DNA from: Oceanirhabdus sp. W0125-5
Lineage (GTDB): Bacteria; Bacillota; Clostridia; Clostridiales; Clostridiaceae
Length of the DNA stretch: 64,000 bases
Direction of reading: 5' to 3'
NCBI RefSeq assembly: GCF_027938815.1
Contig: NZ_CP115913.1
Span: forward strand, 186,001 to 250,000
How positions within the stretch are numbered: the first letter of the stretch is position 1; every line of letters starts with the position of its first letter. Below are positions 1-9,209 of the stretch, piece by piece. Both the position numbers and the translations under genes were made by a program. The notes beneath the pieces are model-generated. The model had not been told where the DNA came from. It ran no database searches and saw only the letters and a program-made list of their open reading frames with translations.

Positions 1-767
1 AAAGCAACTGGTGCTCCAATTATTAATATATCTCTCATATGCGAAACTTCAATTCTTGATAATATATTAACCCCATTAAATAAGGTTTTTCCTTTTTTAC
101 TTAATTTAATTGCCATAATAAATGCAATGGTAACAACAGACTGTGAAATAATTGTTGCCAGTGCAGCTCCACTAACTCCCATTTCACTGAAAGGACCTAT
201 ACCATTAATCATCAATGGGTCAAGAATCATATTTAAGATTAACCCAGTAAAGTTCATTATTAAGGGAGTTGTACTATCCCCTGAACCATTAAATATTGCT
301 GTGAATACAGGATTTATAAAATAAAATATTAATCCAAAAGCTATAATACCTAAATAATCTACAGCCATTTTATTTATAATTTCATCTTCGATATTAAAGA
401 AACCAATAAAATCTTTCTTAAATATTAATATTACTAATGTGTAAAAAACTCCAAGTGCTAAAATTATTTGAATAGCAGACTTGATATATTTTTTAGTATC
501 CTCAAATCTTTTCTGCCCTATTGATTGAGAAACTTTAACCTCTGCCCCTATTTTGGCAAGAAGAATAAATGCAAACCCAAACCATGAAAAGAAACCTGCA
601 GTTCCCGCTGCTGATACTGCTTCTCCTGAGGAATCATAATTCCCAAGCCAATACATATCCATCATATTGTAAGCCATCTGTAAAAAAGAAGTTAACATAA
701 TTGGTACTGCAAGCTTAAATAATTTCTCATATATATTTCCTTCTGTAAGGTCAATTCTCTTTTTCAC
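1..767 (-). CDS. MATE family multidrug/cation efflux transporter (3' end outside window)
   Basis: The minus-strand frame is open from a GTG at 765-767 to the window edge, so only about 255 N-terminal residues are present. The GTG is preceded by AGGAGGGTGA at good spacing. The protein begins with a short basic stretch, then the helix containing LAVPIMLTSFLQMAYNMMD, which is typical of the first membrane segment of MATE (NorM/MepA-like) exporters. Several further hydrophobic helices follow, and a segment reading FNGSGDSTTPLIMN is also characteristic. Family members export drugs or cationic compounds by Na+ or H+ antiport across the cytoplasmic membrane. The substrate cannot be told from sequence. 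It stands alone upstream of the divergently unrelated region at 768-967. Confidence 0.85.
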   Translation of the reverse strand, partial: MKKRIDLTEGNIYEKLFKLAVPIMLTSFLQMAYNMMDMYWLGNYDSSGEAVSAAGTAGFFSWFGFAFILLAKIGAEVKVSQSIGQKRFEDTKKYIKSAIQIILALGVFYTLVILIFKKDFIGFFNIEDEIINKMAVDYLGIIAFGLIFYFINPVFTAIFNGSGDSTTPLIMNFTGLILNMILDPLMINGIGPFSEMGVSGAALATIISQSVVTIAFIMAIKLSKKGKTLFNGVNILSRIEVSHMRDILIIGAPVA

Positions 768-967
768 TACTCACCCTCCTGTCTTCTCGTTCATACTAAA
801 TCAATGTAAAAATGTATATTCATTTACTCTATTTGTTTCATATATCTAAAGTTTCGATAATCTAATTTTCTACCGAATCAAAACTATTATACACTCATTT
901 AAATATAGTAACAAGAGGTAAGTTTTATGATACAGATTAAATTAATATTTGAGTTGAATCTATATAA

Positions 968-1894
968 TTATTTGATCCACTCAATTATGTCCTTATACAC
1001 ATCATCTCTATTAATTTCATTTAATATCTCATGTCTTCCCTGTTCATATAACTTTAGAGTAATATCCTTTACCCCACTCTTCTTTAATTTTTTATAAACC
1101 TTCTTAACACCCTTTCCAGATGCTCCTACAGGATCTTTATCCCCTGAAATCATAAGAATAGGTATATTCTTTTCTGTTTTCTTAAAGGCTTCATTAGAAT
1201 TAATATATTTAACCCCAGTGAATAAATCTTCATACCCTTTTACAGTAAATATAAATCCGCATAAGTCATCTTCAATATATTTATCTACTTCTCCACTTTC
1301 CCTGCTTAACCAATCAAAAGTCGTTCTTGTAGGTTTGAATTTTTTATTAAATCCTCCAAAGGTGAGTTTATCAATTTTTTCGCTTCTATACATAATTCCC
1401 TTTTGCTTTTTTTCATGTGCTACTAAACGTAAGGCAAAATTACTTAAAATTGTATTTGTGTACCCAGTTCCACAAATTATACATTTTGAAATTCCCTTAG
1501 GGTCTCTTGTTAAATAATCTCTAAGAATAAATGACCCCATACTATGTCCAAAAATAATTATGGGTTTATCAGTATATTCCTTCTTTATATGCTCAGTTAT
1601 TGAAATCTCATCTTCAACTAGTTTACTCCATCCATTTTCTTCTCCAAAAAAGCCTAATTCTTCATTACTATTAACTGATACTCCATGCCCTACATGATCA
1701 TCCCCAATAACCACATATCCTAATTCATTTAATTTTTCTGCAAAACATGCATATCTTTTAGCATGCTCTGCTGCTCCATGAACAATTTGAAATACACCAT
1801 TAATATTTTCCTTATCAATTTGATCATTTTCCCACTTATGAATAGTAATTTTACTACCATCTTTTCTTTTAATTTCTTCTTCCCTATAAGTCAT
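968..1894 (-). CDS. Alpha/beta hydrolase, monoacylglycerol lipase / lysophospholipase-like
   Basis: This is a 308-residue cytoplasmic serine hydrolase of the Hydrolase_4 (PldB/monoglyceride lipase) group. The oxyanion-hole stretch FQIVHGAAEHAKRY, the nucleophile elbow GHSMG, an acid in SGDKDPVG and a late His in EQGRHEILNE form the expected order of the catalytic triad. An in-frame ATG lies 57 nt further upstream, but the start at 1894 has a GGGGGAT ribosome binding site and matches the usual family N-terminus, so it is preferred. It probably hydrolyses lysophospholipids or acylglycerols; the exact substrate is not evident. It is monocistronic. Confidence 0.85.
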   Translation of the reverse strand: MTYREEEIKRKDGSKITIHKWENDQIDKENINGVFQIVHGAAEHAKRYACFAEKLNELGYVVIGDDHVGHGVSVNSNEELGFFGEENGWSKLVEDEISITEHIKKEYTDKPIIIFGHSMGSFILRDYLTRDPKGISKCIICGTGYTNTILSNFALRLVAHEKKQKGIMYRSEKIDKLTFGGFNKKFKPTRTTFDWLSRESGEVDKYIEDDLCGFIFTVKGYEDLFTGVKYINSNEAFKKTEKNIPILMISGDKDPVGASGKGVKKVYKKLKKSGVKDITLKLYEQGRHEILNEINRDDVYKDIIEWIK

Positions 1895-2059
1895 ATTTAT
1901 CCCCCTTATAATTTTTATTACTTTTTGAATATCTATTACATTTTCAAACAAATATCTATCCCCACGGAAGTCTATATAGTACTTTTTCTAATTAATTTTT
2001 GGATATACTTATATTATAATATATTTTCTATTATTATTTTTAGAAATTTTAGCCAATTC

Positions 2060-2087
2060 TTGACTTAAATTATTTATATATTATAAT
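2060..2087 (+). promoter_or_regulatory. Predicted sigma-A promoter of the chemoreceptor-like gene
   Basis: TTGACT at 2060-2065 and TATAAT at 2082-2087 are separated by 16 bp, about 60 bp upstream of the start of the following gene. The region is very AT-rich, so chance matches are possible. Confidence 0.45.
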
Positions 2088-2148
2088 TTTATTATAGATA
2101 AAATTTTGTGTAAAATTATCACAATATAATACAGAGGAGGTATTTTTT

Positions 2149-3654
2149 TTGTTGAATAAATCATTTTTTTGTAAAATAAGCCCCTTAATTATAATACCTT
2201 TAGCAATAATATTTTCATTAATCTCATTAATACCAATACCTAACTATATTACGATAACATTGGCAGTTTTGGTTACTTATGTTGTTTCCTATTATCTTCA
2301 AAGAAATTATAATAAAAAAACAGATGAACTTCAGGATTCTTATCATAGAACTTATAATAATACAAAATCATCTAATAAAGATTTGACTAAAATCTCTAAA
2401 AAATTAGCAGATACAACTAAGGATATTTATATTTCAAATAGAGAACTAAGAGAATTCTCTAATAAAATAAATTCTGCCTCTAAATCAATACTATCGCTTT
2501 CTGAAAATGATAATGATTACATACAAACGTTAATCAGATTGATTGAATTAATTGGTACGCAGATTAATAATATTGTTGATGTTTCTGAAAAAACTAATAC
2601 TATTTCTAATAATAGCATTGATATTCTTAATAATGAAAAAGATACCATAACATTTGCAATATCAAATATGGCAGATTTAAAAGAATACTATGAAACATTA
2701 TTAAACAGTACAGATAATTTAAAGAATCTATCATCTGAAATTTCTAGCATTACTAATTATATAGAAGACATTGCTAATAAGACTAATTTATTAGCATTAA
2801 ATGCTCGTATAGAAGCTTCAAGAGCTGGAGAGGCTGGTAATAGCTTTGCCGTTGTAGCCAATGAAATAAAGAAGTTATCTGAACAAACCAAGAATTTCAG
2901 CTCTAACATATCAAAATATATTTCTGATATGGAAGATGAAATTAATAATTTAAATAGTAAAGCAGTATCAACTAATGATAAAATATTATGCACAAAAGAA
3001 TCTGTAGAAAAGATAGATAATACTTTTTCAACAATTGTACAAGCTAATCAGAATCTTCATAATGGAATTAGTCATATATTAGATAGCTCAGATACAATTT
3101 CAAATTCATCTGTTGAAATAAAAGATACAGTTCATGATTTAAGTAATTGTCATACTACAACATTTGGTTCAGTACAGGAGATCGCATCAGATATTGATAT
3201 GCAATGGTCTGTTATTAATAACCTTAACACCACTATTGAAAACATATCTACTGTGTCAAATGACTTATTGAATTTATCTATTGATAAAGATGTTTATATA
3301 AAGCTTGAAGAAATTGGTTTAAGCATTATGAATAATACTAATATTAATAAAAGTGAAGAATCCTTAAGAAAATATTGTGATAATATTGGTATCAATGAAC
3401 TATATTACGCTGATAAGGAAGGGTATTTTAGATACGCTTCTGATAAATCAGGATATATGTTAAATATTTTTGAATTAGATTCTAGATACAAAGACTTTAT
3501 GAAAAGCAATGAAAATATAAAAATCTATCCACTTACTAGAAGAATTGATACTGGAGAGTTATATATTTTTATGGCAATTAAACGATTAGATGAACAAGGT
3601 GTAATATCCTCTGGAATATCAATCACTAATCTTCTTAAATTAAAAACTAAATAA
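2149..3654 (+). CDS. Methyl-accepting chemotaxis-like protein with C-terminal sensor-like domain
   Basis: This is a 501-residue membrane protein. Two closely spaced hydrophobic segments occur at about residues 10-48. A long coiled-coil-rich region follows, with the MCP hairpin tip at about residues 205-255 ([21 protein letters not shown], shortened here by family convention, then [15 protein letters not shown]). A C-terminal globular domain of about 115 residues ([18 protein letters not shown]) resembles a Cache/PAS-like sensor. Placing the sensor after the signalling hairpin is unlike classical receptors. Initiation is at TTG (2149 or the adjacent TTG at 2152) behind GGAGG at 2136-2140. It would act on CheA/CheW or a related signalling complex. 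The ligand is unknown. Confidence 0.8.
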   Translation: MLNKSFFCKISPLIIIPLAIIFSLISLIPIPNYITITLAVLVTYVVSYYLQRNYNKKTDELQDSYHRTYNNTKSSNKDLTKISKKLADTTKDIYISNRELREFSNKINSASKSILSLSENDNDYIQTLIRLIELIGTQINNIVDVSEKTNTISNNSIDILNNEKDTITFAISNMADLKEYYETLLNSTDNLKNLSSEISSITNYIEDIANKTNLLALNARIEASRAGEAGNSFAVVANEIKKLSEQTKNFSSNISKYISDMEDEINNLNSKAVSTNDKILCTKESVEKIDNTFSTIVQANQNLHNGISHILDSSDTISNSSVEIKDTVHDLSNCHTTTFGSVQEIASDIDMQWSVINNLNTTIENISTVSNDLLNLSIDKDVYIKLEEIGLSIMNNTNINKSEESLRKYCDNIGINELYYADKEGYFRYASDKSGYMLNIFELDSRYKDFMKSNENIKIYPLTRRIDTGELYIFMAIKRLDEQGVISSGISITNLLKLKTK

Positions 3655-3660
3655 TTTTCA

Positions 3661-3692
3661 AAGCCTATTGAGTAAATCAATAGGCTTTTATA
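3661..3692 (+). terminator. Rho-independent terminator of chemoreceptor-like gene
   Basis: AAGCCTATTGA (3661-3671) pairs perfectly with TCAATAGGCTT (3677-3687) around a 5-nt loop, followed by a T-rich tract. Confidence 0.85.
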
Positions 3693-3708
3693 TTTTTATG
3701 CAGAAAAA

Positions 3709-3821
3709 TACACCTCAAGTATACTTAAGGTGTCGCATTTAATAAATTTTATTTGGGAGAACATCATGATTAATTATGGGGTTTATTAATCATTTTTGTT
3801 GGTAATTCAACTAACCAACAA
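3709..3821. repeat. Two small inverted repeats in gene-free DNA
   Basis: ACACCT and AGGTGT flank AAGTATACTT at 3709-3732, and TTGTTGGT (3796-3803) pairs with ACCAACAA (3814-3821). Neither is followed by a clear T-run. They lie between two converging genes; their function is unknown. Confidence 0.4.
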
Positions 3822-3882
3822 TGCAATTTTACTACTTTAAAAAATACTTAACAAGGCTTTTTATGAATTATTAATAACTCTT

Positions 3883-4356
3883 TTATATCCCGTTCATTTT
3901 CTTAATAACTTCATAATATTCTCTCTTGATTTTGTTAATATCTGTATATGGATAAACTATTACTTCCTCTTCTTTGAAGATATAATTTTCAGTTAAAGGA
4001 AGTAACATAACCTCCTTTTCATTAGAACTAAAGTAAAATACTATCCAATTATATTTATTGTTATTTATACTTCTTATTAAAGTAATATTTTTTGTAAATT
4101 CAACTTTTTCGCACTTATATTTTTCCTTGCCTATAATTATATCTCCTGAAAATACAGTTTTCTTCAAAAAAGATTTATTTATTGTTCCATCAATTTTCAC
4201 TATTATCTCATCTACTATTTTTTCTTTTGAAATATTTGCAACTTTACACGTATATAATCTATTTACTTTAGATGGCATAAGATTAAATATGTATGCAAAT
4301 AAAAACACAACTATTAAAGCAAATAATATTGTACCCCAAATGCCTTTTGTTCTCAT
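3883..4356 (-). CDS. Small membrane-anchored protein of unknown function
   Basis: This protein of about 157 residues has one N-terminal membrane helix (ILFALIVVFLFAYIFNLM) followed by a soluble, beta-rich, lysine-rich domain predicted to lie outside the cytoplasm. I do not recognise a family. Two consecutive ATG codons occur. The second (4356) is better spaced from the GGGAG site. The gene follows the CARF-nuclease gene on the same strand after about 60 bp, so the two may be co-transcribed. That is the only contextual clue to its role. Confidence 0.6.
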   Translation of the reverse strand: MRTKGIWGTILFALIVVFLFAYIFNLMPSKVNRLYTCKVANISKEKIVDEIIVKIDGTINKSFLKKTVFSGDIIIGKEKYKCEKVEFTKNITLIRSINNNKYNWIVFYFSSNEKEVMLLPLTENYIFKEEEVIVYPYTDINKIKREYYEVIKKMNGI

Positions 4357-4420
4357 CATACTCTCCCATTTATTAATCCTATTATTATCTTATGCAGAGA
4401 ATTGTAAAATAGTTTTACTT

Positions 4421-5557
4421 TTATTCTATTACTTCTTTTAATTTTTTCTTAAACTCATCAAAATCATTATTAAATATTATCAGATTTATTCCCATTTCAT
4501 TTGCTCTATCACCTGTAGTACTTTTATACGATTCCTTAGTTGCTACCAGTATTTTTTTTACTGTCTTCCCTCCTATTTTTTTTGCATATACTTCTAATTC
4601 GTTCAAAGTATCAGAATCATAATGGGCAGTATCTTTACATGATATATATACAAGATTTGAACTATATGAAGCAAGAACATCCACCTCATTTTTCACATCT
4701 TCTTCTTTTCTGTCCCATAGAAAAACTACTCCTGCTCTTGCATCATCAATAAATCCCAACTCTTTTATTGCCTGATAAGTTAATACCTCTAACCAGGTTC
4801 CTACCTTTCCTATAAAATCCTTGCATGAGTTATTTTTAAATTTAAAAGTAATTAAATCTTCATCTCTTGAAGACACTTTCCCTATGGAGTTGTTTTCCAA
4901 TTCTTTTAAAAACATCATCAAGATTGAATTTTCACTGTGGTCCAGTTTATTTATCCTGAATTGCACTATATTAAGCCTTTCTTTATCCCAATTTATAATC
5001 TCATAATTACTTGCAATTTTCTTAAATGTTTGCCATTCTCTTCTATTATCCAAAATAAACTTACTCATATTTATAAATCTCGCTTCATCGAACATCTTAG
5101 TATTTTCATCTAAAATTTCTCCACCATTAATTCCTATAAAGTCATGAATATCTATATCAATTTCTGAAATACTAACTTCTTTATCTTCATCAATAAAAAG
5201 TATAGTATCCTCTTTATTATCTATATATACACATTTTAATCCTAATTCCCGAGCTTTTATATATACCATTAATACAGCTTTGGTTTCATCTCCAAATAAG
5301 CTTATTATAGTATCTTCTCTATTAAAATCTTTTAATACATTTCCCAGGTAATTGTTATTAATCTTTTTTACACATCTCTTACTACAATGTATATGCCCAT
5401 AATTATTTTCAATGAATTTACTTATCTGTTCATAATTATTACTGTTATCATCCTCATTAGTTATAAATATAATATTCTCAGGTTGAAAAAATAACATAGA
5501 AACAACGCTTCCGTAATTTCTATTGTTCATAATACAAACTAGATTTTTATACCCCAT
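4421..5557 (-). CDS. CARF-domain nuclease, DUF1887 / Can2-Card1 type
   Basis: The 378-residue length matches Can2/Card1 effectors. The N-terminal half is a Rossmann-like CARF domain, which in characterised members binds cyclic tetra-adenylate made by type III CRISPR complexes. The usual ligand-binding GGTK segment is changed here to GDETKA (residues 89-94). The C-terminal half is a restriction-endonuclease fold: GTWLE (Glu257), NEVDVL (Asp293) and ISCK (Lys308) in the PD-(D/E)xK order, with Ser306 where many members have Glu. It would cleave DNA and/or RNA when activated. No CRISPR array or cas gene occurs in the window, so the activating signal is unknown. It is followed by a membrane protein gene on the same strand. 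Confidence 0.8.
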   Translation of the reverse strand: MGYKNLVCIMNNRNYGSVVSMLFFQPENIIFITNEDDNSNNYEQISKFIENNYGHIHCSKRCVKKINNNYLGNVLKDFNREDTIISLFGDETKAVLMVYIKARELGLKCVYIDNKEDTILFIDEDKEVSISEIDIDIHDFIGINGGEILDENTKMFDEARFINMSKFILDNRREWQTFKKIASNYEIINWDKERLNIVQFRINKLDHSENSILMMFLKELENNSIGKVSSRDEDLITFKFKNNSCKDFIGKVGTWLEVLTYQAIKELGFIDDARAGVVFLWDRKEEDVKNEVDVLASYSSNLVYISCKDTAHYDSDTLNELEVYAKKIGGKTVKKILVATKESYKSTTGDRANEMGINLIIFNNDFDEFKKKLKEVIE

Positions 5558-5642
5558 AAAATTACCACTCCTTTAACCCTTTTTATCACCAAGCTATTTC
5601 ATATTCATATAATATACTGAACCATTACTTAAGGAGGCAAAA

Positions 5643-5951
5643 ATGAACTGCTGTTGTTGCCAACATCGACATAAGTTTAAGATCAGAACAGGATATTGCG
5701 AAGATCATACTCATAAAATTAAAGGTTACACCTGCTGCACTTACAATACTTGTTATCACACTCATATCATAGAAGGTTGCTGTACTTCAAAAGATGATCA
5801 TAGTCATCGCTATTGTATAGAAACCAGCCCTGCAATTCCATTACCATGTGGTGGACATTGTCATTATGTAGATAGTGAAACTAATTGTTTTTATGGCCAC
5901 GTTCATGAAGTATGCTTCGAAATTGAAGATAAAAAAACTGACCTCTGTTAA
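5643..5951 (+). CDS. YmaF-like Cys/His-rich small protein
   Basis: This is a 102-residue protein built of repeated CHxH/HxH units (for example CCCCQHRHKF, EDHTHKIKGYT, CYHTHIIEG, DDHSHRYCIET, GGHCHYV, YGHVHEV), the pattern of the YmaF family. The many Cys and His residues suggest metal binding, but no activity is established for the family. The start has an AAGGAGG site at ideal spacing. It is transcribed divergently from the CARF-nuclease gene, leaving about 85 bp for both promoters. Confidence 0.75.
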   Translation: MNCCCCQHRHKFKIRTGYCEDHTHKIKGYTCCTYNTCYHTHIIEGCCTSKDDHSHRYCIETSPAIPLPCGGHCHYVDSETNCFYGHVHEVCFEIEDKKTDLC

Positions 5952-5972
5952 ATTTATACTAAATACTGCTTG

Positions 5973-6001
5973 AAGCTAGGTTCAAATAACCTAGCTTTTT
6001 C
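5973..6001 (+). terminator. Terminator of the YmaF-like gene
   Basis: AAGCTAGGTT (5973-5982) and AACCTAGCTT (5988-5997) form a perfect 10-bp stem followed by TTTT. Confidence 0.85.
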
Positions 6002-6139
6002 ACTTTACATATAATACCATCATAATGTATATTATTCTTCTATTTAACAGATATTATTCTAAAAGCAAATTATAGCTGAAACTCTTATAGGTAAAGCTGC
6101 TTGTGAGGAAGTAAAAAACAATTTTCTTTTTAAATAAAC

Positions 6140-6180
6140 TTAATGGCAATGTATCTTATTACAAGATACATTGCCATTAA
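6140..6180 (-). terminator. Long-stem terminator of the polysaccharide deacetylase gene
   Basis: An 18-bp perfect stem, TTAATGGCAATGTATCTT (6140-6157) with its complement at 6163-6180 and a 5-nt loop, lies 7 bp after the minus-strand stop. A T-rich tract follows on the minus strand. Confidence 0.75.
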
Positions 6181-6186
6181 TATATA

Positions 6187-7230
6187 CTAGAATGAATTAA
6201 AACTTTCCTCAACAAGAGGTTCAAATCTATATCCTCTATCTAATAACCCTTCAATTATTTCTGGTAAAGCATCAGGAGTTGTCTTTTTTGCTCCTGCATC
6301 ATGGAAAAGAATAACTACCTTGTCTCTCCATATGTTACTTAAAACATTCTTTGCTATCTTATCTGCAGAAACAAGAACCTCTCTAGTATCTCCTGAATCA
6401 ATATGCCAATTGAAATGTTTATATCCTAACTCATCAACAGCTTCTTTAGCTTCAGTTCTATGAAAGGAGCCACCTGGGAATCTGAATAACTTATTATTAT
6501 ATCCTTCAATCACACTTTTTATTAATTCATCTGTTCTCTTAATTTCACTAATTAAATTATCTACATCTGAATAAATATAATTATAATCATGACTATATGA
6601 GTGATTTCCTATAACATGTCCATCATCATATATCTTTTTAAGTGTTTTCTTATTCTTTTCTGCATTCTTTCCTAGAACAAAGAATGTTCCTTTTATGTTG
6701 TATTTATCTAACACTTCTAATACTTTATACGTGTTAGCACTTGGACCATCATCAAATGTTAAATAAGCTATTTTCTCTCCTTTTGGTTCCCTCTTTTTCT
6801 CCTCTTCCTTCTTAGAAGGCGTCTTCTTTGGTATATCTATTTCTTCTATTACATTGCCGCACTTAACCTTTATTTCTTTCTCATTAACTATCTCATTACT
6901 TAAAAAATTTTTTAGATATACCTTTATGAAATATATTCCTTGCTTGTTGAACTTAGTATTTACCTTGATACTATCACCAGCAGCAAATGGTGGAGAGTAA
7001 TTCTGAAAATAACTTAAAATTTCTTTCTTATTATGATCAAATACTTTAAACTCAACTTGAATCAAGTCATCACCATCTGTCTTTATAGTGTATTCTATAT
7101 TCTCCATTGGTTTTATACTTTTATTACTACATTTTAATTCCTTTATTTCATTATTTACTGCTTTTACTGGTTTAACACCTATTATAAAAACCAAAAACAA
7201 TAAAACTAAACATCTTGTCCATTTCCTCAT
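6187..7230 (-). CDS. Secreted polysaccharide deacetylase (NodB domain)
   Basis: The protein has 347 residues when started at the ATG preceded by GGAGGAAATAT; a further ATG 27 nt upstream lacks such a site. It begins with a signal peptide (RCLVLLFLVFIIGVKPVKA), continues with a beta-sandwich-like region of about 110 residues and a Lys/Glu-rich linker, and ends in a NodB catalytic domain. The carbohydrate esterase 4 motifs are present in order: TFDDGP, HSYSH, RFPGGS, a DSGD segment and ILFHDAG. Such enzymes remove acetyl groups from N-acetylglucosamine of peptidoglycan or other glycans and act at the cell surface. Confidence 0.9.
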   Translation of the reverse strand: MRKWTRCLVLLFLVFIIGVKPVKAVNNEIKELKCSNKSIKPMENIEYTIKTDGDDLIQVEFKVFDHNKKEILSYFQNYSPPFAAGDSIKVNTKFNKQGIYFIKVYLKNFLSNEIVNEKEIKVKCGNVIEEIDIPKKTPSKKEEEKKREPKGEKIAYLTFDDGPSANTYKVLEVLDKYNIKGTFFVLGKNAEKNKKTLKKIYDDGHVIGNHSYSHDYNYIYSDVDNLISEIKRTDELIKSVIEGYNNKLFRFPGGSFHRTEAKEAVDELGYKHFNWHIDSGDTREVLVSADKIAKNVLSNIWRDKVVILFHDAGAKKTTPDALPEIIEGLLDRGYRFEPLVEESFNSF

Positions 7231-7783
7231 ATATTTCCTCCTAACAATATATTCCATATTATGTTATTAGACGAAAATTTTGAATTTCCTTCTTTTTAAA
7301 ATATACACTATAAATTTTCCTAATTCATAACTATTCTTAATCATTTAAATTTATATTTATTGTAAATTTTTTTCTTTATTAATTAATTTGCTTTAATTTT
7401 TATAAATTCAACTTAAGTAAATAATATTTTTGAAAGTTTTAATCAAATATTAAACCTTATTTATTCAATTTATATGATTTTAATTCTACCAACACTTCAC
7501 ACCAAACTCATTTGCACTTGTTATTTTGGTTCTTCCCTCAAATAATACCCAATTCCTTTTTGATAAAAATTAAAATACCCTCTTTACATTTTCATAAATA
7601 CATTGTATATTATTATTACCCCTTGGTAAATATTATATATTTATTTATATATTTCTTTTTATTATGTTTTTTGTTATTTCTATGTAACTTTATAGTCACA
7701 CTTCATTCAAAGCTCTCTTATAAAAATCATAAATAATAAAAACAAAACATCCAAGGGGAATTTAATTTTAAAAGGATGAAATT
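7231..7783. other. AT-rich gene-free region between divergent secreted-protein genes
   Basis: The region holds promoters for the deacetylase (minus) and the phospholipase (plus). It has long T-rich and A-rich tracts. I see no RNA gene, riboswitch or convincing small gene; the hydrophobic frame at 7512-7736 has no ribosome binding site and looks like translated T-rich DNA. Confidence 0.6.
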
Positions 7784-9112
7784 ATGAGATATTTAAGAAA
7801 AAGAAAATCTGCAAAATTTATAATTAATCTACTTTTATGCCTTTCAATTATTGCATCAGTATCAGTAACTAAAGAAGTTTACGCCTTCCAACCAGTAAGT
7901 CATTATATATTAATGATGGAAACTGCAAAGAGATTACCAGAGGATAGTATAATAAGACAAGCTATAGAGACTTACCCTGAAATTGCAGCTATAGGTGCAA
8001 ATGGTCCAGACTTACCCTTAATTCAACCAGGAGAGATCTTCGAGTATTCTCCATGGAGTAATGAATATCATTATTTCAAGGTTGGTTCTTTCGCTTCATC
8101 TCAGCTAAAAAATGCACTTGCCAGTAATGATTTAAAACAAATTGCTTATGCAGCTGGATGGATAACTCATATATGCGGAGATTTAGGTGCTCACGGTATT
8201 TTTGTTAATCCTGAATGTGGAGTTTATCTAGATAATCCCGACGGAAGAGACTTACATATAGCTTTAGAAACAGCAGCAGAACCTTATATTTGGGTTAATA
8301 TGGGTCAAAAAAATAAAGAGTCTTATATGGCAGGAGTTACAAATTACTTTGCTTCTTCAGATGAAATTCCATATAAGCTAATAGTTAATACCTCTAATGA
8401 AATATACGGCGGCTCTCCAAGTGAAAGTGAGATTAGTCAATGGATAACTACTTTACATGCAGGCCTTATAACTGGAGCAGGATACACCTATACAGAGTAT
8501 GATACTGCACTAGAAACATTATCTATAAATAATAGATCGGAAAGACTTAATTCAGCATTTTATTCAGCTCTTCAACGTTCACTTAACATTTTAACTTCAG
8601 CTGAATCAGGAAATTACAATGGTTTAAGTGATCGTTGGGTACTAGACGTAGGTAGAAGTGACTCCCCTATAAGTAATTTAACCTTAGAAATTAAAACTGG
8701 TGACACTACCTATTACAACTACGGAACTGGTACAGATGATGATGTTTACTTCGGTATCACTCTAAAAGACGGAACTACAAAAGAGTGGGAATTAGATGCT
8801 GGAACATATATAAATGATTTTGAATCAGGGAATACAGATAAATTTTATTTATATATTGATAGATACAGCACTAATATTTCCCCTGAAAATATAGAAAAAG
8901 TATGGTTAAGAAAAGATGATAAATATTTAAGTGCTGGTGGAGACTGGTATCCAGAGTACATTAAAGTGTATTTAAATAGTCAGCTTGCTGTTGATACTTT
9001 TATTCAGAAATGGATTACTTCTGACAATAATCTCCATGAAATTGATGTTGACTTATCTGGAATTATAGCAGTACCAGATGAACCAGATCCAGTAGGAGAC
9101 TTTAATCAATAA
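7784..9112 (+). CDS. Secreted zinc-dependent phospholipase C with PLAT/C2-like domain (alpha-toxin related)
   Basis: The 442-residue protein has a signal peptide ending near VYA/FQ (residues 33-35). The N-terminal alpha domain carries the zinc ligands of the PLC family: His40, Asp76 (GPDLP), His96, His129-x3-Asp133-x3-His137 (WITHICGDLGAHG) and His158-x3-Glu162 (LHIALETAAE). From about residue 297 a PLAT domain closely follows the alpha-toxin C-terminus (GTDDDVYFGITLKDGTTKEW and VWLRKDDKY). Alpha-toxin uses this domain for calcium-dependent membrane binding. Expected activity is hydrolysis of phosphatidylcholine or sphingomyelin outside the cell. A strong Shine-Dalgarno site, AAAGGATG, precedes the ATG. 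Confidence 0.85.
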   Translation: MRYLRKRKSAKFIINLLLCLSIIASVSVTKEVYAFQPVSHYILMMETAKRLPEDSIIRQAIETYPEIAAIGANGPDLPLIQPGEIFEYSPWSNEYHYFKVGSFASSQLKNALASNDLKQIAYAAGWITHICGDLGAHGIFVNPECGVYLDNPDGRDLHIALETAAEPYIWVNMGQKNKESYMAGVTNYFASSDEIPYKLIVNTSNEIYGGSPSESEISQWITTLHAGLITGAGYTYTEYDTALETLSINNRSERLNSAFYSALQRSLNILTSAESGNYNGLSDRWVLDVGRSDSPISNLTLEIKTGDTTYYNYGTGTDDDVYFGITLKDGTTKEWELDAGTYINDFESGNTDKFYLYIDRYSTNISPENIEKVWLRKDDKYLSAGGDWYPEYIKVYLNSQLAVDTFIQKWITSDNNLHEIDVDLSGIIAVPDEPDPVGDFNQ

Positions 9113-9145
9113 ATTCATTTATTCTAAATATGTACATGCTGTAAT

Positions 9146-9183
9146 TTTAAACCCCTGTATTCCTAAGAATACAGGGGTTTAAA
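9146..9183. terminator. Bidirectional terminator between phospholipase and CPBP protease genes
   Basis: TTTAAACCCCTGTATTC (9146-9162) pairs perfectly with its complement at 9167-9183 around a CTAA loop. It can serve both converging genes. Confidence 0.85.
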
Positions 9184-9209
9184 TTACATAACTTAAAAAT
9201 ATTAATTTA

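Noticed and set aside
6061..6137. Short open stretch reading IIAETLIGKAACEEVKNNFL
   Set aside because: A stop lies just before it and there is no start codon; it might be a gene remnant but is too short to support.
7512..7736. Hydrophobic 74-codon plus-strand frame
   Set aside because: No ribosome binding site, extreme T-rich composition and Phe/Tyr/Ile-rich product; looks like translated AT-rich intergenic DNA.
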